DNA of 9,154 bases from Sphingobacteriales bacterium (GTDB lineage Bacteria; Bacteroidota; Bacteroidia; Chitinophagales; Chitinophagaceae). A program made the position numbers and the translations under genes. The first letter of the stretch is position 1, and the number at the start of each line of letters is the position of its first letter. Shown piece by piece: positions 1-7,191 of the stretch. The stretch is from the NCBI GenBank assembly GCA_947463665.1, contig CANHUD010000079.1, forward strand, positions 1 to 9,154, given 5' to 3'. The notes beneath the pieces were generated by a model. That model worked only from the letters and a program-made list of their open reading frames with translations. It made no database searches and was not told where the DNA came from.

Positions 1-827
1 GTGTTGCTGCCTCTGGGATCCTTATCCGCATTGCGCCATACGCCAAAAGGAGAGATGCCAAACCGAACCTTCGGATTGACCGACCGGATCACGTTGGACA
101 ATTTCAGGATGATGGAATCCACATTGCTCCGGCGCCAGTCGTCTTTCAACAGGCCACCGCCGTACTTCTGGAAACTGGCCTCATCCGGAAACTCTTTTCC
201 GGGAACGCGATACGGATAGAAATAATCATCGAAATGAATAGCATCCACCTTATACCGGCTCACCACATCCCGGATAACATCGGTCAGAAAAGCCTGCACT
301 TCCTTATTCCCGGGATCGAAATACCGCTTCCCGCCATAATCCAGAAACCAGTCGGGACGCCTGCGGGTAATATGCGAGGGAGATACCGAAGATTTTCCAA
401 TCGAAAACACCGCTCGGTAGGGATTGCACCAGGCATGAAACTCCATACCGCGCTTATGCGTTTCCTCAATCATAAACGCCAGCGGATCGTAATACGGAAA
501 TGGAGGCTTCCCCTGAACGCCTGTAAGCCATTCGCTCCAGGGCTCATAAGGCGAGGGATAAAACGCATCGGTAGCCGGCCGGATCTGTACGATCAGCGCA
601 TTCATTCCATTGCGTTTATGCATATCCGCCAGCCGGATGAATTCCGCTTTCTGCTCATCGGCCGATAACCCTTTCTTCGATGGCCAGTCGATGTTATCCA
701 CCGTTGCCACCCAGGCAGCACGGAACTCTTCTCTGATCACCCCCTCCCCACTGGCCTTCGGCCCCTGGGCAACGCCACACGTTAGGGCCAGCAGGCCCGT
801 CAGAAACAGGATCATCTTTCTCCTCAT
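1..827 (-). CDS. GHL10 (DUF187) family 10-type glycosylhydrolase, 3' end cut by the window
   Basis: The reading frame stays open from ATG at 827 to the left edge, giving 275 residues without a stop. Residues 1-20 form a basic, hydrophobic signal peptide with a plausible signal peptidase I site after VA (about 19/20). A Cys follows at 17, but Thr at -1 makes a lipoprotein less likely. The family block starts at FRAAWVATVDNIDWPS (35-50). NALIVQIRPATDAFY (76-90), the HAWCNPYR strand (131-138), DAIHFDDYFYPY (195-206) and RFGISPFGVWRN (255-266) then follow in the usual order for PF02638. Paired acidic residues D200/D201 lie in the likely active-site strand. A characterised relative, E. coli DigH (YddW), cleaves denuded peptidoglycan glycans, so a periplasmic or surface cell-wall role is a reasonable inference; the true substrate is unknown. 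It is the third gene of a co-directional run, 31 bp after the AI-2E permease. No strong Shine-Dalgarno is visible. Confidence 0.9.
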   Translation of the reverse strand, partial: MRRKMILFLTGLLALTCGVAQGPKASGEGVIREEFRAAWVATVDNIDWPSKKGLSADEQKAEFIRLADMHKRNGMNALIVQIRPATDAFYPSPYEPWSEWLTGVQGKPPFPYYDPLAFMIEETHKRGMEFHAWCNPYRAVFSIGKSSVSPSHITRRRPDWFLDYGGKRYFDPGNKEVQAFLTDVIRDVVSRYKVDAIHFDDYFYPYRVPGKEFPDEASFQKYGGGLLKDDWRRSNVDSIILKLSNVIRSVNPKVRFGISPFGVWRNADKDPRGSN

Positions 828-858
828 TGGATACACACGTTTGATTACCCGAATGTAC

Positions 859-1926
859 TTAAATTCTTTGTCCGGAACCCTGCTGATCTTCTGCAGAGGG
901 CTGAGGATGCCCATTATGATTCAGCTCCACGAACTCGTGTGAATAGATGCGCACCAGCAGGATCAGGTAGGATAACAACAGCGGTCCGAAAATGAATCCC
1001 ATGAATCCAAACAAACCTAAACCCACGATCACGCCCAGTATCGTTACCAGCGGATGCACATCCCCGATGCGCCGCATCAGGGTGACCCGCGCGAGATAAT
1101 CCACATTGCCGGTTACAAACAAACTGTACAATAACAGTCCGGTCCCCTGCCACTGCAAGCCCTGCCCGTATAGGTAAACGGTGAGCGGCACCCAGATGAT
1201 CATCGTTCCCACAACAGGAAAAAACGCAAATACACCGGTCAGAAAACCCCATAAGCCAAAGTCCGACAATCCGAAAATCCAGTAACCGATCATCGCGGTG
1301 ATCCCCTGGATCAGCGAAATCAGCGGAATCCCGATGGCATTGGCCCGCACCATATTGGTCGTTTCCGTTGCCAGCTGCTCCACACTGTCTTCACGCAACG
1401 GAATGATCCGGCGGATCGTCCGCTCCATCTCCTGCCCGTTCACATACATGAAATAGACAAAGAAAAACATCATCGCCAGATTGCCCAGTATAGTAACCGA
1501 ACTGTTTAGGAAGGTGGGGATGAAATTGCCGGCAAATGCCTGCGCCCGGGCGATGTTCTCCTCAGACAACAATTCCGTTCCGGTGTACTCCGCCACCTTT
1601 TTGGAAAGGGTGTTCAGCCCGTGCAGCAGCTCTTCGGAATGACTGAACACTTCGCGGATCTTGGGCATCATCACCTTGATAGTGAAAAAAGCGGGCAGAC
1701 TGATCAGCAGCAATGCTGCCAGCATGAAGAAGGCAGCTACCATCCGGGGTGATTTCTTCCGGACAGCCGTCAGCTCCATGAAGCGATTGCGCGTAAGGAT
1801 ATACATGGTGACAGCTCCCAAAAAACCGGGAACAAAAATGTACAGTTCCTTGATGATCAGAAACGCCAGCAGTGCAATAATGAATAACATTACCACCTGT
1901 CGAAGTCGGTTGTTAAATCGGGTCAT
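859..1926 (-). CDS. AI-2E family (UPF0118/PerM-like) membrane permease
   Basis: This 355-residue polytopic inner-membrane protein is of normal family length (PF01594). Hydrophobic segments lie near residues 10-45, 63-85, 145-163, 198-220, 224-252, 262-275 and 291-325. Between the early and middle helices there is a soluble stretch (86-140) typical of the family. The C-terminal family signature is clear: HPLVTILGVIVGLGLFG (291-307) followed by GFIFGPLLLSY (310-320). Members have been linked to autoinducer-2 export (TqsA) and to Na+/H+ antiport, so the transported species cannot be told from sequence. It starts 20 bp after the radical SAM gene stops and ends 31 bp before the glycosylhydrolase gene, which suggests one transcript. 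The ATG at 1926 directly precedes the first helix and no better start exists upstream. The last 20 residues are polar and probably disordered. Confidence 0.92.
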   Translation of the reverse strand: MTRFNNRLRQVVMLFIIALLAFLIIKELYIFVPGFLGAVTMYILTRNRFMELTAVRKKSPRMVAAFFMLAALLLISLPAFFTIKVMMPKIREVFSHSEELLHGLNTLSKKVAEYTGTELLSEENIARAQAFAGNFIPTFLNSSVTILGNLAMMFFFVYFMYVNGQEMERTIRRIIPLREDSVEQLATETTNMVRANAIGIPLISLIQGITAMIGYWIFGLSDFGLWGFLTGVFAFFPVVGTMIIWVPLTVYLYGQGLQWQGTGLLLYSLFVTGNVDYLARVTLMRRIGDVHPLVTILGVIVGLGLFGFMGFIFGPLLLSYLILLVRIYSHEFVELNHNGHPQPSAEDQQGSGQRI

Positions 1927-1946
1927 GTTGACTTGGTTTTTTTCTG

Positions 1947-2963
1947 TTAACTCCAGACGTTCACCCCCTCACTGCAGTTGGAACAAATATCAATATTCTT
2001 CCGCCCGGTCATCAGGGTGGCTCTGAACTTCCTGTATTCCGTACTGTTCCAGACCTCCCGGAACGAGGCCATTCGCAGATCTCCCAGCGTGTGCTGCGCA
2101 TCCTTGTCGAAACAACAGGGAACCACCAGCCCATCCCAGGTAATCACATTCGCATGCCACAACCGCCAGCAGCGATTGGCCAGCTTATTCTTCGGCACCG
2201 TCTGCCCGTCACGGTCTTTTTTATACCGGCTATACCGGTCGATCGTCGGGATCAGCCCATTCGGATCGGTCGCATAATCATACACCTGCGCAGTCTTGAA
2301 CCAGACGGTATCCACTCCGATCTCCTTCGCCAGCCGACGCACCTCATCGATCTGGTGCTCATTGGGACGAACCACCAGAAACTGAAAAATGATGAACGGT
2401 TTCTTACTGCCCAACGCAGACCTTGCTTTCACGATGTTTCGCGCACCTTCCAGCACTTTATCGAGCTTTCCGCCTTTCCGGTACTGCTGGTACACCTCCT
2501 GGGTGGTGCCATCGATCGATATGATCAGCCGGTCCAAACCCGACTCCACGGTCTTCCGCGCATTCTCCTCCGTAAGATAGTGCGCATTCGTGGACGTGGC
2601 CGTGTACATCTTCTTCGAAGCCGCATAACGGACCATCTCCAGAAACGCCGGATTCAGATAGGGTTCCCCCTGAAAATAAAAGATCAGATACAGCAACTCC
2701 CGGTGCATCTCATCGATCGTCTTCCGGAAAAAAGAATTTTCCAGCATGCCCGTGGGCCGCGTAAACGCACGTAAGCCACTCGGACATTCCGGACACCGCA
2801 GGTTGCAGGAGGTAGTAGGCTCAAAAGAAACCGAAACAGGATATCCCCACTGCACCGGCCTGCCCAGAAGCCGGCTGATGTAGAAACTACTCAGCACTTT
2901 TAACCCGTTCCAGATGCGGAGTGGCGTGAGTTTGGACAATAAATTAAGCGTATCGCGCATCAT
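1947..2963 (-). CDS. Radical SAM protein with reduced SPASM-type C-terminal domain
   Basis: The 338-residue protein has the radical SAM cluster motif C53-x3-C57-x2-C60 after the strand SVSFEPTTS, which binds the SAM-cleaving [4Fe-4S] cluster. The GEP motif (FQGEP, 97-101) corresponds to the SAM amino-group contact, and LIISIDG (146-152) is a core barrel strand. The C-terminal SPASM-like region has C265, the pair C283-C284 in a VPCCFD turn, and C327-x2-C330. These would hold one auxiliary cluster rather than the two of a full seven-cysteine SPASM domain. Relatives include peptide-modifying maturases and anaerobic sulfatase-maturing enzymes, but many Bacteroidota members are uncharacterised, so no substrate is assigned. 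No precursor-peptide ORF is apparent nearby. The gene begins with tandem ATG codons (2963 and 2960); either could be used. It is first in a run with the AI-2E permease and the glycosylhydrolase and is divergent from the GH25 gene. Confidence 0.9.
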   Translation of the reverse strand: MMRDTLNLLSKLTPLRIWNGLKVLSSFYISRLLGRPVQWGYPVSVSFEPTTSCNLRCPECPSGLRAFTRPTGMLENSFFRKTIDEMHRELLYLIFYFQGEPYLNPAFLEMVRYAASKKMYTATSTNAHYLTEENARKTVESGLDRLIISIDGTTQEVYQQYRKGGKLDKVLEGARNIVKARSALGSKKPFIIFQFLVVRPNEHQIDEVRRLAKEIGVDTVWFKTAQVYDYATDPNGLIPTIDRYSRYKKDRDGQTVPKNKLANRCWRLWHANVITWDGLVVPCCFDKDAQHTLGDLRMASFREVWNSTEYRKFRATLMTGRKNIDICSNCSEGVNVWS

Positions 2964-3062
2964 ACTCGTTCACCCTTGCAGATCTTACCTTCCGCAAACC
3001 TGTTAAAATTAACCAATGATTCCACAAATCGGCTAATTTGCAACCAATCTCCTGTTTAACGA
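2964..3062. promoter_or_regulatory. Divergent intergenic region, promoters not clearly resolved
   Basis: This 99-bp AT-rich gap separates the divergent radical SAM and GH25 genes, so it must hold at least one promoter for each direction unless transcription enters from elsewhere. Only imperfect matches to TAnnTTTG are visible. On the plus strand there is TAATTTGC at 3034-3041, one base short. On the minus strand there is CAGGTTTG (3004-2997 by my reading), with a TTTG about 22 bp upstream. A short inverted repeat GTTAA-AA-TTAAC lies at 3002-3013. No element here is convincing by itself. Confidence 0.35.
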
Positions 3063-3872
3063 ATGCCTAACCATAGAAGATCCCGTAAAAAAAGATCCAA
3101 TCTCCAACCCCTGCTGCTGGCCATCGGCTTCCTGTTTCTGCTGGGTACAGGCGCTCTATTGCTGATCCGCTGGTGGCATGGCAGAGGCAGCTACATAGAA
3201 AGACCTGCCATCATCCGTTACAAAAATTTTGGCATCCACATCCCTCCGGGCTTCGCTGTTCATGGCATCGATGTGTCCAACCACCAGGGCAGCATCAACT
3301 GGCCACTGGTAGGAGCTATGCGGGACGATGGCATCTCGCTGGATTTCGTCATCATCAAAGCCACAGAAGGGGTATCGCATACCGACCGGAAATTCGAGCG
3401 GAACTGGAGAGGTGCCCAAAAAGCCGGTATGACCAGAGGGGCCTATCATTTCTTCACACCCTCGATCTCAGGTAAAGAACAGGCCAGGCATTTCATCTCA
3501 CAGGTAAAACTCCGGCCTGGTGATCTCCCACCGGTGCTCGATGTGGAAACCATCGGCTTCGTAAGCAAAGAAAGACTCAAAAGCCGCGTCCGCGAATTTT
3601 TAGAGACCGTGGAAAAACACTACAAAATCAAACCCATCATCTACAGCAACGCTAAATTCTACGATCATGTACTTGGCCCGGAATTTAATAACTATCCTCT
3701 CTGGGTGGCCCACTATTTCCGGCTCAACAGCCCCCGAATAGGGCGAAACTGGACTTTCTGGCAACATTCAGAACGCGGCCGCGTAAACGGTATCCGGGGC
3801 AGTGTCGACTTCAACGTTTTCGAAGGAGATGCCCTCGCCCTGCGTAAATTGCTGGTCCGACCTCCAAGGTAG
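3063..3872 (+). CDS. Membrane-anchored GH25 (lysozyme-type) muramidase
   Basis: The protein has 269 residues. A very basic N-terminus (residues 1-12) precedes one hydrophobic helix (about 15-36), so it is probably a type II anchor or uncleaved signal with the catalytic domain in the periplasm. The GH25 domain (PF01183) spans about 66-262. Its motifs are HGIDVSNHQG (67-76, with D70), IIKATEG (97-103, with E102), GAYHFF (126-131), the catalytic strand PPVLDVE (156-162, with D160 and E162), PIIYSN (191-196), PLWVAHY (212-218), FWQH (232-235) and VDFNVF (248-253). All expected acidic residues are present, so it should be active on the beta-1,4 bond between N-acetylmuramic acid and N-acetylglucosamine. 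No cell-wall-binding repeats are fused. It stands alone on the plus strand, 60 bp before the DUF5606 gene; whether they are co-transcribed is unclear. The role may be cell-wall turnover (inference). Confidence 0.92.
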   Translation: MPNHRRSRKKRSNLQPLLLAIGFLFLLGTGALLLIRWWHGRGSYIERPAIIRYKNFGIHIPPGFAVHGIDVSNHQGSINWPLVGAMRDDGISLDFVIIKATEGVSHTDRKFERNWRGAQKAGMTRGAYHFFTPSISGKEQARHFISQVKLRPGDLPPVLDVETIGFVSKERLKSRVREFLETVEKHYKIKPIIYSNAKFYDHVLGPEFNNYPLWVAHYFRLNSPRIGRNWTFWQHSERGRVNGIRGSVDFNVFEGDALALRKLLVRPPR

Positions 3873-3932
3873 GGACCCTGGAAATAGGAAAGAAATAAGG
3901 CTTATCTTGCACCTCTTTATTTAACGTGTAAT

Positions 3933-4418
3933 ATGGAATACAGTAAGATCGTATCAGTAACAGGTTTACCGGGTTTGTTTGAGATCATGAGCAGCAAGAC
4001 AGATGGCGCCATCGTTCGCGGACTGGAAGACAAAGCCTCCCGCTTCGTGTCGTCCCGGGTACACAACCTCTCCTACCTCGAAAGCATCGAAGTGTACACC
4101 ACCGGCGATAATGTGAACCTGGCCCATGTGTTCAATGCCATGGAAGCCAGCTCAGTAGCCCTCCCGGCGGAAAAAGACGCCAAAGCCGTCAAAACGTATT
4201 TCGAACAGGTATTCCCGGAACTGGATTTCGAACGGGTTTACCAAAGTGATATGAAAAAAATGGTGCGCTGGTTCTCCCTCCTTAAAGCCAGCAACGTAGC
4301 CATCGTACTCTCCGAAATGGAAGAAGAAGAAGAAGAAACACCTGCTGAAGAACCAGTAGTGGAAGAAGCTCCCAAGCCGAAAAAAGCCAAAGCGAAAAAA
4401 TCTACCGACGAAGCATAA
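3933..4418 (+). CDS. DUF5606 family protein with charged C-terminal tail
   Basis: The 161-residue cytosolic protein has no signal peptide or membrane segment. Its N-terminal block, with KIVSVTGLPGLFEIMSSKTD (5-24), GAIVRGLEDK (25-34) and LESIEVYTTGDNVNLAHVF (49-67), matches the DUF5606 family, a conserved Bacteroidota family of unknown function. I recognise the family by its sequence pattern and no activity is known to me. After about residue 128 the protein changes to a low-complexity tail: an acidic stretch (E130-E135 and neighbours), a Pro/Glu segment, then a Lys/Ala-rich end (149-157). Such tails often mediate electrostatic contacts, but no partner can be named. The stop lies 24 bp before the M3 oligoendopeptidase start, so the two are probably co-transcribed. 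No convincing promoter is seen upstream; TTATCTTGC at 3902-3910 is the nearest candidate. Confidence 0.88.
   Translation: MEYSKIVSVTGLPGLFEIMSSKTDGAIVRGLEDKASRFVSSRVHNLSYLESIEVYTTGDNVNLAHVFNAMEASSVALPAEKDAKAVKTYFEQVFPELDFERVYQSDMKKMVRWFSLLKASNVAIVLSEMEEEEEETPAEEPVVEEAPKPKKAKAKKSTDEA
4320..4337 (+). repeat. (GAA)6 trinucleotide repeat inside the DUF5606 gene
   Basis: Six perfect tandem GAA codons encode E130-E135 of the DUF5606 protein. Slippage in whole units would lengthen or shorten the acidic tail without breaking the frame. The tract is short, so this is a simple observation rather than a proven contingency locus. Confidence 0.8.
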
Positions 4419-4429
4419 CCAAAATAAAG

Positions 4430-4440
4430 AGGAGGAGGAG
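4430..4440 (+). promoter_or_regulatory. Unusually strong Shine-Dalgarno for the M3 peptidase
   Basis: An uninterrupted purine tract, AGGAGGAGGAG, ends two bases before ATG 4443 and offers AGGAGG at spacings of about 7 and 4 bases. Most other starts in this window lack any clear Shine-Dalgarno, as is usual in Bacteroidota. The tract fixes the start at 4443 and could allow efficient independent initiation downstream of DUF5606. Confidence 0.7.
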
Positions 4441-4442
4441 AG

Positions 4443-6164
4443 ATGAACTACACCGCTGACATCAAAAAGGTTACCAGAGATTTCATTCCAAACGATTTCA
4501 CGATTACCAACTGGGATAGCCTGGAACCGTGGTTCAAAGAACTGCTGGACCGCCCCATTGAAACGCGCGAAGCCTTCGAAAAATGGCTGGCCGATGTCAA
4601 CGAACTGGAAGCCGTGATCAATGAAGATGCCTGCTGGCGACAGGTTCGCATGACCTGCGATACCACCAGCAAGGAATTCGAAGAAGCCTTCAACTACTTC
4701 TACCTCGAGATCCTTCCCAAAGTCCAGCCCTACGGTGATCTGCTCAACAGAAAAACCGTAAACTCCCCCTTCGCTTCCCAACTGGATCACGATACGTATT
4801 TCACCTACCTCCGGAACATCCGGAAAAATATCGACCTGTTCCGGGAAGAAAACATCCCCGTGCAGGCTGAGATCAACGTCCTCCAGCAACAATATGGCCA
4901 GATCGCCGGTGCCATGATGGTAACCATCGATGAACAGGAATTCACCCTCCAGCAGGCCGCCAAATACCTGGAAGATCCCAACCGCGAAAAAAGAGAAGAA
5001 GTTTACCGGAAGATCAACGAACGCAGAAGTCAGGATAAAGAGGCTCTGCACGATCTCTTCTCCAAACTCATTGCCCTCCGGCATAAGGTAGCTACCCAAA
5101 CAGGTTATACTAACTACCGCGACTATAAATTCACGGAGATGGGCCGGTTCGATTACAAACCGGAACACTGTTACCAGTTTCACGAAGCCGTTCGCCTCCA
5201 TGTAATGCCACTCGTAAACGAGATCTTCGACGCACAACGCCGGAAACTGGGGCTGGATACCATGCGCCCCTGGGATACCGAAGCGGAAGCCCCGGGCATG
5301 AAACCGCTTCATCCTTTTACAGACGGAAGGGATCTGCTGAAAAAATCCGTCGAGTGCCTCGACCAGCTGGATCCGTTCTTTGGCAACTGCCTACGGAAAA
5401 TGGATGAACTGGGTCATCTCGATCTCGACAGCCGTAAAGGGAAAGCCCCCGGTGGGTATAACATGCCGCTCGCAGAAAGCGGTGCGCCATTCATCTTCAT
5501 GAATGCGGCCGGACAAATGAGCGATGTTACCACTATGGTCCATGAAAGCGGCCATGCTGTTCATTCCTTTCTGGCCCATCCGCTCAAACTCAACGGATTC
5601 AAGGAATACCCCACGGAAATGGCAGAAGTGGCCAGCATGGCCATGGAACTCTTTACCATGGACCACTGGCAGTCGTTCTTCGATAATGAAGAAGACCTGA
5701 AAAGAGCCAAACGCCACCAGCTGGAACGGACGATCACCATCTTCCCCTGGATCGCTACCATCGATAAATTCCAACACTGGATCTACGAACATCCGCAACA
5801 TACCATCGAAGAAAGAACCGCTGCCTGGACCAGCATCCTCGGCGAATTCACCTCTTCCGTTATCGATTTCTCCGGTCTCGAAGCATTTAGAGAGATCTCC
5901 TGGCAACGACAACTGCACCTGTTCGAAGTACCTTTCTATTATATCGAATACGGTATCGCTCAACTGGGTGCCATCGGTATGTGGAAACAATACAAAGAAG
6001 ATCCGAAACAGGCGATTCAGCACTATATCCAGGCGTTAAGCCTGGGTGGCACTAAAACTTTACCGGAACTGTATGCTGCAGCAGGACTTCCCTTCGACTT
6101 CTCCCCGGAAGCGATTCATGAACTGATGCTGTTCGTGAAAAAGGAACTGGATGCAATAGGCTGA
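4443..6164 (+). CDS. M3 family oligoendopeptidase (PepF/thimet-type zinc peptidase)
   Basis: The 573-residue cytosolic zinc metallopeptidase is of normal length for M3 oligoendopeptidases and has no signal peptide. The HExxH zinc site is H367-E368-S-G-H371 within VHESGHAVH. The third ligand is most likely E395 in the TEMAEVASMAMEL helix (391-403), about 24 residues later as in the family. The downstream substrate-binding block LHLFEVPFYYIEYGIAQLGA (491-510) supplies the conserved tyrosines (Y499, Y500, Y503). The N-terminal half (1-300) is the helical lid region, including GYTNYRDYKF (221-230). The family cleaves short peptides inside the chain, so a role in intracellular peptide turnover is expected. 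It follows DUF5606 by 24 bp behind a very strong Shine-Dalgarno. TGA at 6162-6164 is followed in frame by TAA, a tandem stop. Its 3' end lies 6 bp from the convergent Fur-family gene. Confidence 0.95.
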   Translation: MNYTADIKKVTRDFIPNDFTITNWDSLEPWFKELLDRPIETREAFEKWLADVNELEAVINEDACWRQVRMTCDTTSKEFEEAFNYFYLEILPKVQPYGDLLNRKTVNSPFASQLDHDTYFTYLRNIRKNIDLFREENIPVQAEINVLQQQYGQIAGAMMVTIDEQEFTLQQAAKYLEDPNREKREEVYRKINERRSQDKEALHDLFSKLIALRHKVATQTGYTNYRDYKFTEMGRFDYKPEHCYQFHEAVRLHVMPLVNEIFDAQRRKLGLDTMRPWDTEAEAPGMKPLHPFTDGRDLLKKSVECLDQLDPFFGNCLRKMDELGHLDLDSRKGKAPGGYNMPLAESGAPFIFMNAAGQMSDVTTMVHESGHAVHSFLAHPLKLNGFKEYPTEMAEVASMAMELFTMDHWQSFFDNEEDLKRAKRHQLERTITIFPWIATIDKFQHWIYEHPQHTIEERTAAWTSILGEFTSSVIDFSGLEAFREISWQRQLHLFEVPFYYIEYGIAQLGAIGMWKQYKEDPKQAIQHYIQALSLGGTKTLPELYAAAGLPFDFSPEAIHELMLFVKKELDAIG

Positions 6165-6170
6165 TAAAGA

Positions 6171-6584
6171 TCAACGGCACTCAACACAGATGCCGTTCAC
6201 AACCATGTCGATCTTCGTGACAGAAAATCCCTCTGGCAAACGGACCGATGGAATGGCCACATCATCCAGACAGGAGGTCTTTCCACAGACATCACAGATG
6301 AAATGAACGTGATTGTCGTGGTGATGCCCCTCCGAACAATTCTCCCGGCACAACGCATACTTTGTACCATTGTCGGCCGTAGGGATGGTATGCACAATAC
6401 CTTTGTCGATGAACGTCTGTAAGGTCCGATAAATCGTCACCCTATCAAACCGTTCGCCGGTTTCCCGCTCGATATCCTGATGCGCCAGCGCCGATTCTGA
6501 TTGTAAAAAAACCTCCAGTACGGTCCTGCGGGAATCCGTATTGCTCAGCTGGTGACGCTTTAATATGTGCAGGGCCTCACTCAT
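6171..6584 (-). CDS. Fur/Zur-family metal-dependent transcriptional repressor
   Basis: The 137-residue protein has the FUR layout (PF01475). An N-terminal winged helix occupies about 5-66, with recognition-helix sequence DRVTIYRTLQTF (47-58). The metal-binding dimerisation half follows. The His-rich loop EGHHHDNHVHF (85-95) leads into C97-x2-C100, and the C-terminus carries C133-x2-C136. These two pairs are the usual structural zinc site. Extra cysteines at 79, 83 and 105 and histidines 87-94 could form the sensing site. Cys near the sensing site fits Zur-like members better than classical iron Fur, but metal identity cannot be settled by eye. Its ATG overlaps the SCO-family stop as ATGA, so translation is probably coupled and expression follows the 7192-7221 promoter. 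The palindrome at 7231-7245 is the natural candidate for its operator (inference). Confidence 0.93.
   Translation of the reverse strand: MSEALHILKRHQLSNTDSRRTVLEVFLQSESALAHQDIERETGERFDRVTIYRTLQTFIDKGIVHTIPTADNGTKYALCRENCSEGHHHDNHVHFICDVCGKTSCLDDVAIPSVRLPEGFSVTKIDMVVNGICVECR
6173..6197. terminator. Possible hairpin at the M3/Fur convergent junction
   Basis: AACGGCA (6173-6179) and TGCCGTT (6191-6197) form a 7-bp stem with an 11-base loop, starting nine bases after the M3 stop. There is no T-run on the plus strand. On the minus strand a weak TTGATCTTTATC follows. The hairpin lies within the last codons of the Fur-family gene, so it may be a coding coincidence. Confidence 0.2.
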
Positions 6585-7186
6585 TGGTTTAGTACGATTC
6601 GTGTATCTGCCAGTAACTGTTCCAGTTCATCTTTCTTCAGGCCATCGTAAATCCCTCGCACCTGTCCGTTGCGATCCACAAGCGCAAAAAACTGCGTATG
6701 CAGGAACTGCTCTGTTATATTCTTGCTGCTGTTCTTCGGATCATCCAGCAGGTAACTCTCGCGGGCAGCCTTATACAACGATTCCTTCGTGCCGGTCATA
6801 AACCACCAGTTTCGTACATCCGCACCCAGTGAATCCGCATAGCGCTTTAAGGTGGGAATGGAATCCGTATCGGGATCCACAGTATGCGATAAAATCAGGA
6901 AATCTGGCTCGCTCTTCAACTCCTCATAAATCTTTACCATATTCCGGTTCATTTTCGGGCAAATCCCCTTACAGGTGGTGAAAAAATACTCGGCTATATA
7001 CACCTTGCCGGCTACATCTTTCTCCGTTACCGGACGCCCGTCATGACGCACAAAGGAAAAAGGCATCACCGTGTTCAAAAGCGGAAGCTTTGGCCTGCCC
7101 ATATCTGTAAACGCATTCAGCACGATCAGATATACCGCTACCAGCACCGCAAAAAATCCAACATAGAGAACTAATTTCTTTCTCAT
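6581..7186 (-). CDS. SCO1/SenC family copper chaperone (thioredoxin fold)
   Basis: Starting at ATG 7186, the protein has 201 residues: an N-terminal membrane anchor (about 4-24) and a periplasmic thioredoxin-like domain (PF02630). The copper-binding motif is C72-x3-C76 (TTCKGICPKM). The third ligand is H163 in FLHTQFFALVD. The TVDPDTDSIPTLKRYADSLG block (102-121) is also typical. SCO proteins deliver copper to the CuA centre of cytochrome c oxidase or act as thiol reductases. A longer start (TTG at 7213) is possible by reading frame. I reject it because it lies upstream of the TACCTTTG promoter element and adds nine non-family residues. The promoter element ends only five bases before the ATG, which implies a leaderless or nearly leaderless mRNA. 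Pairing with a Fur-family repressor (4-bp overlap) and a divergent MerC-like gene points to metal-responsive control rather than a cytochrome oxidase operon. No oxidase subunit is present here. Confidence 0.92.
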   Translation of the reverse strand: MRKKLVLYVGFFAVLVAVYLIVLNAFTDMGRPKLPLLNTVMPFSFVRHDGRPVTEKDVAGKVYIAEYFFTTCKGICPKMNRNMVKIYEELKSEPDFLILSHTVDPDTDSIPTLKRYADSLGADVRNWWFMTGTKESLYKAARESYLLDDPKNSSKNITEQFLHTQFFALVDRNGQVRGIYDGLKKDELEQLLADTRIVLNQ

Positions 7187-7191
7187 CCCTG

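Noticed and set aside
914..1252. 112-codon open frame on the minus strand within the AI-2E gene
   Set aside because: It is an alternative frame of the same strand, without a domain, inside a well-supported gene.
2091..2774. 227-codon open frame on the plus strand
   Set aside because: It is antisense to the radical SAM gene. The His/Arg/Pro-rich sequence has no recognisable domain.
3038..3044. TGCAACC as a half-site of the 7231-7245 operator
   Set aside because: No second arm lies nearby, and single TGCAAC hexamers occur by chance, including in coding sequence.
3902..3910. TTATCTTGC as a promoter for the DUF5606-M3 unit
   Set aside because: It is one base short of TAnnTTTG and no TTG is found at the proper distance upstream.
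4152..5312. 386-codon open frame on the minus strand
   Set aside because: It is antisense to DUF5606 and the M3 peptidase, both of which show clear family motifs. The Phe/Gly-rich translation is a shadow of GAA/TTC-rich codons.
5391..6023. 210-codon open frame on the minus strand
   Set aside because: It is antisense to the zinc-site half of the M3 peptidase and has no family features.
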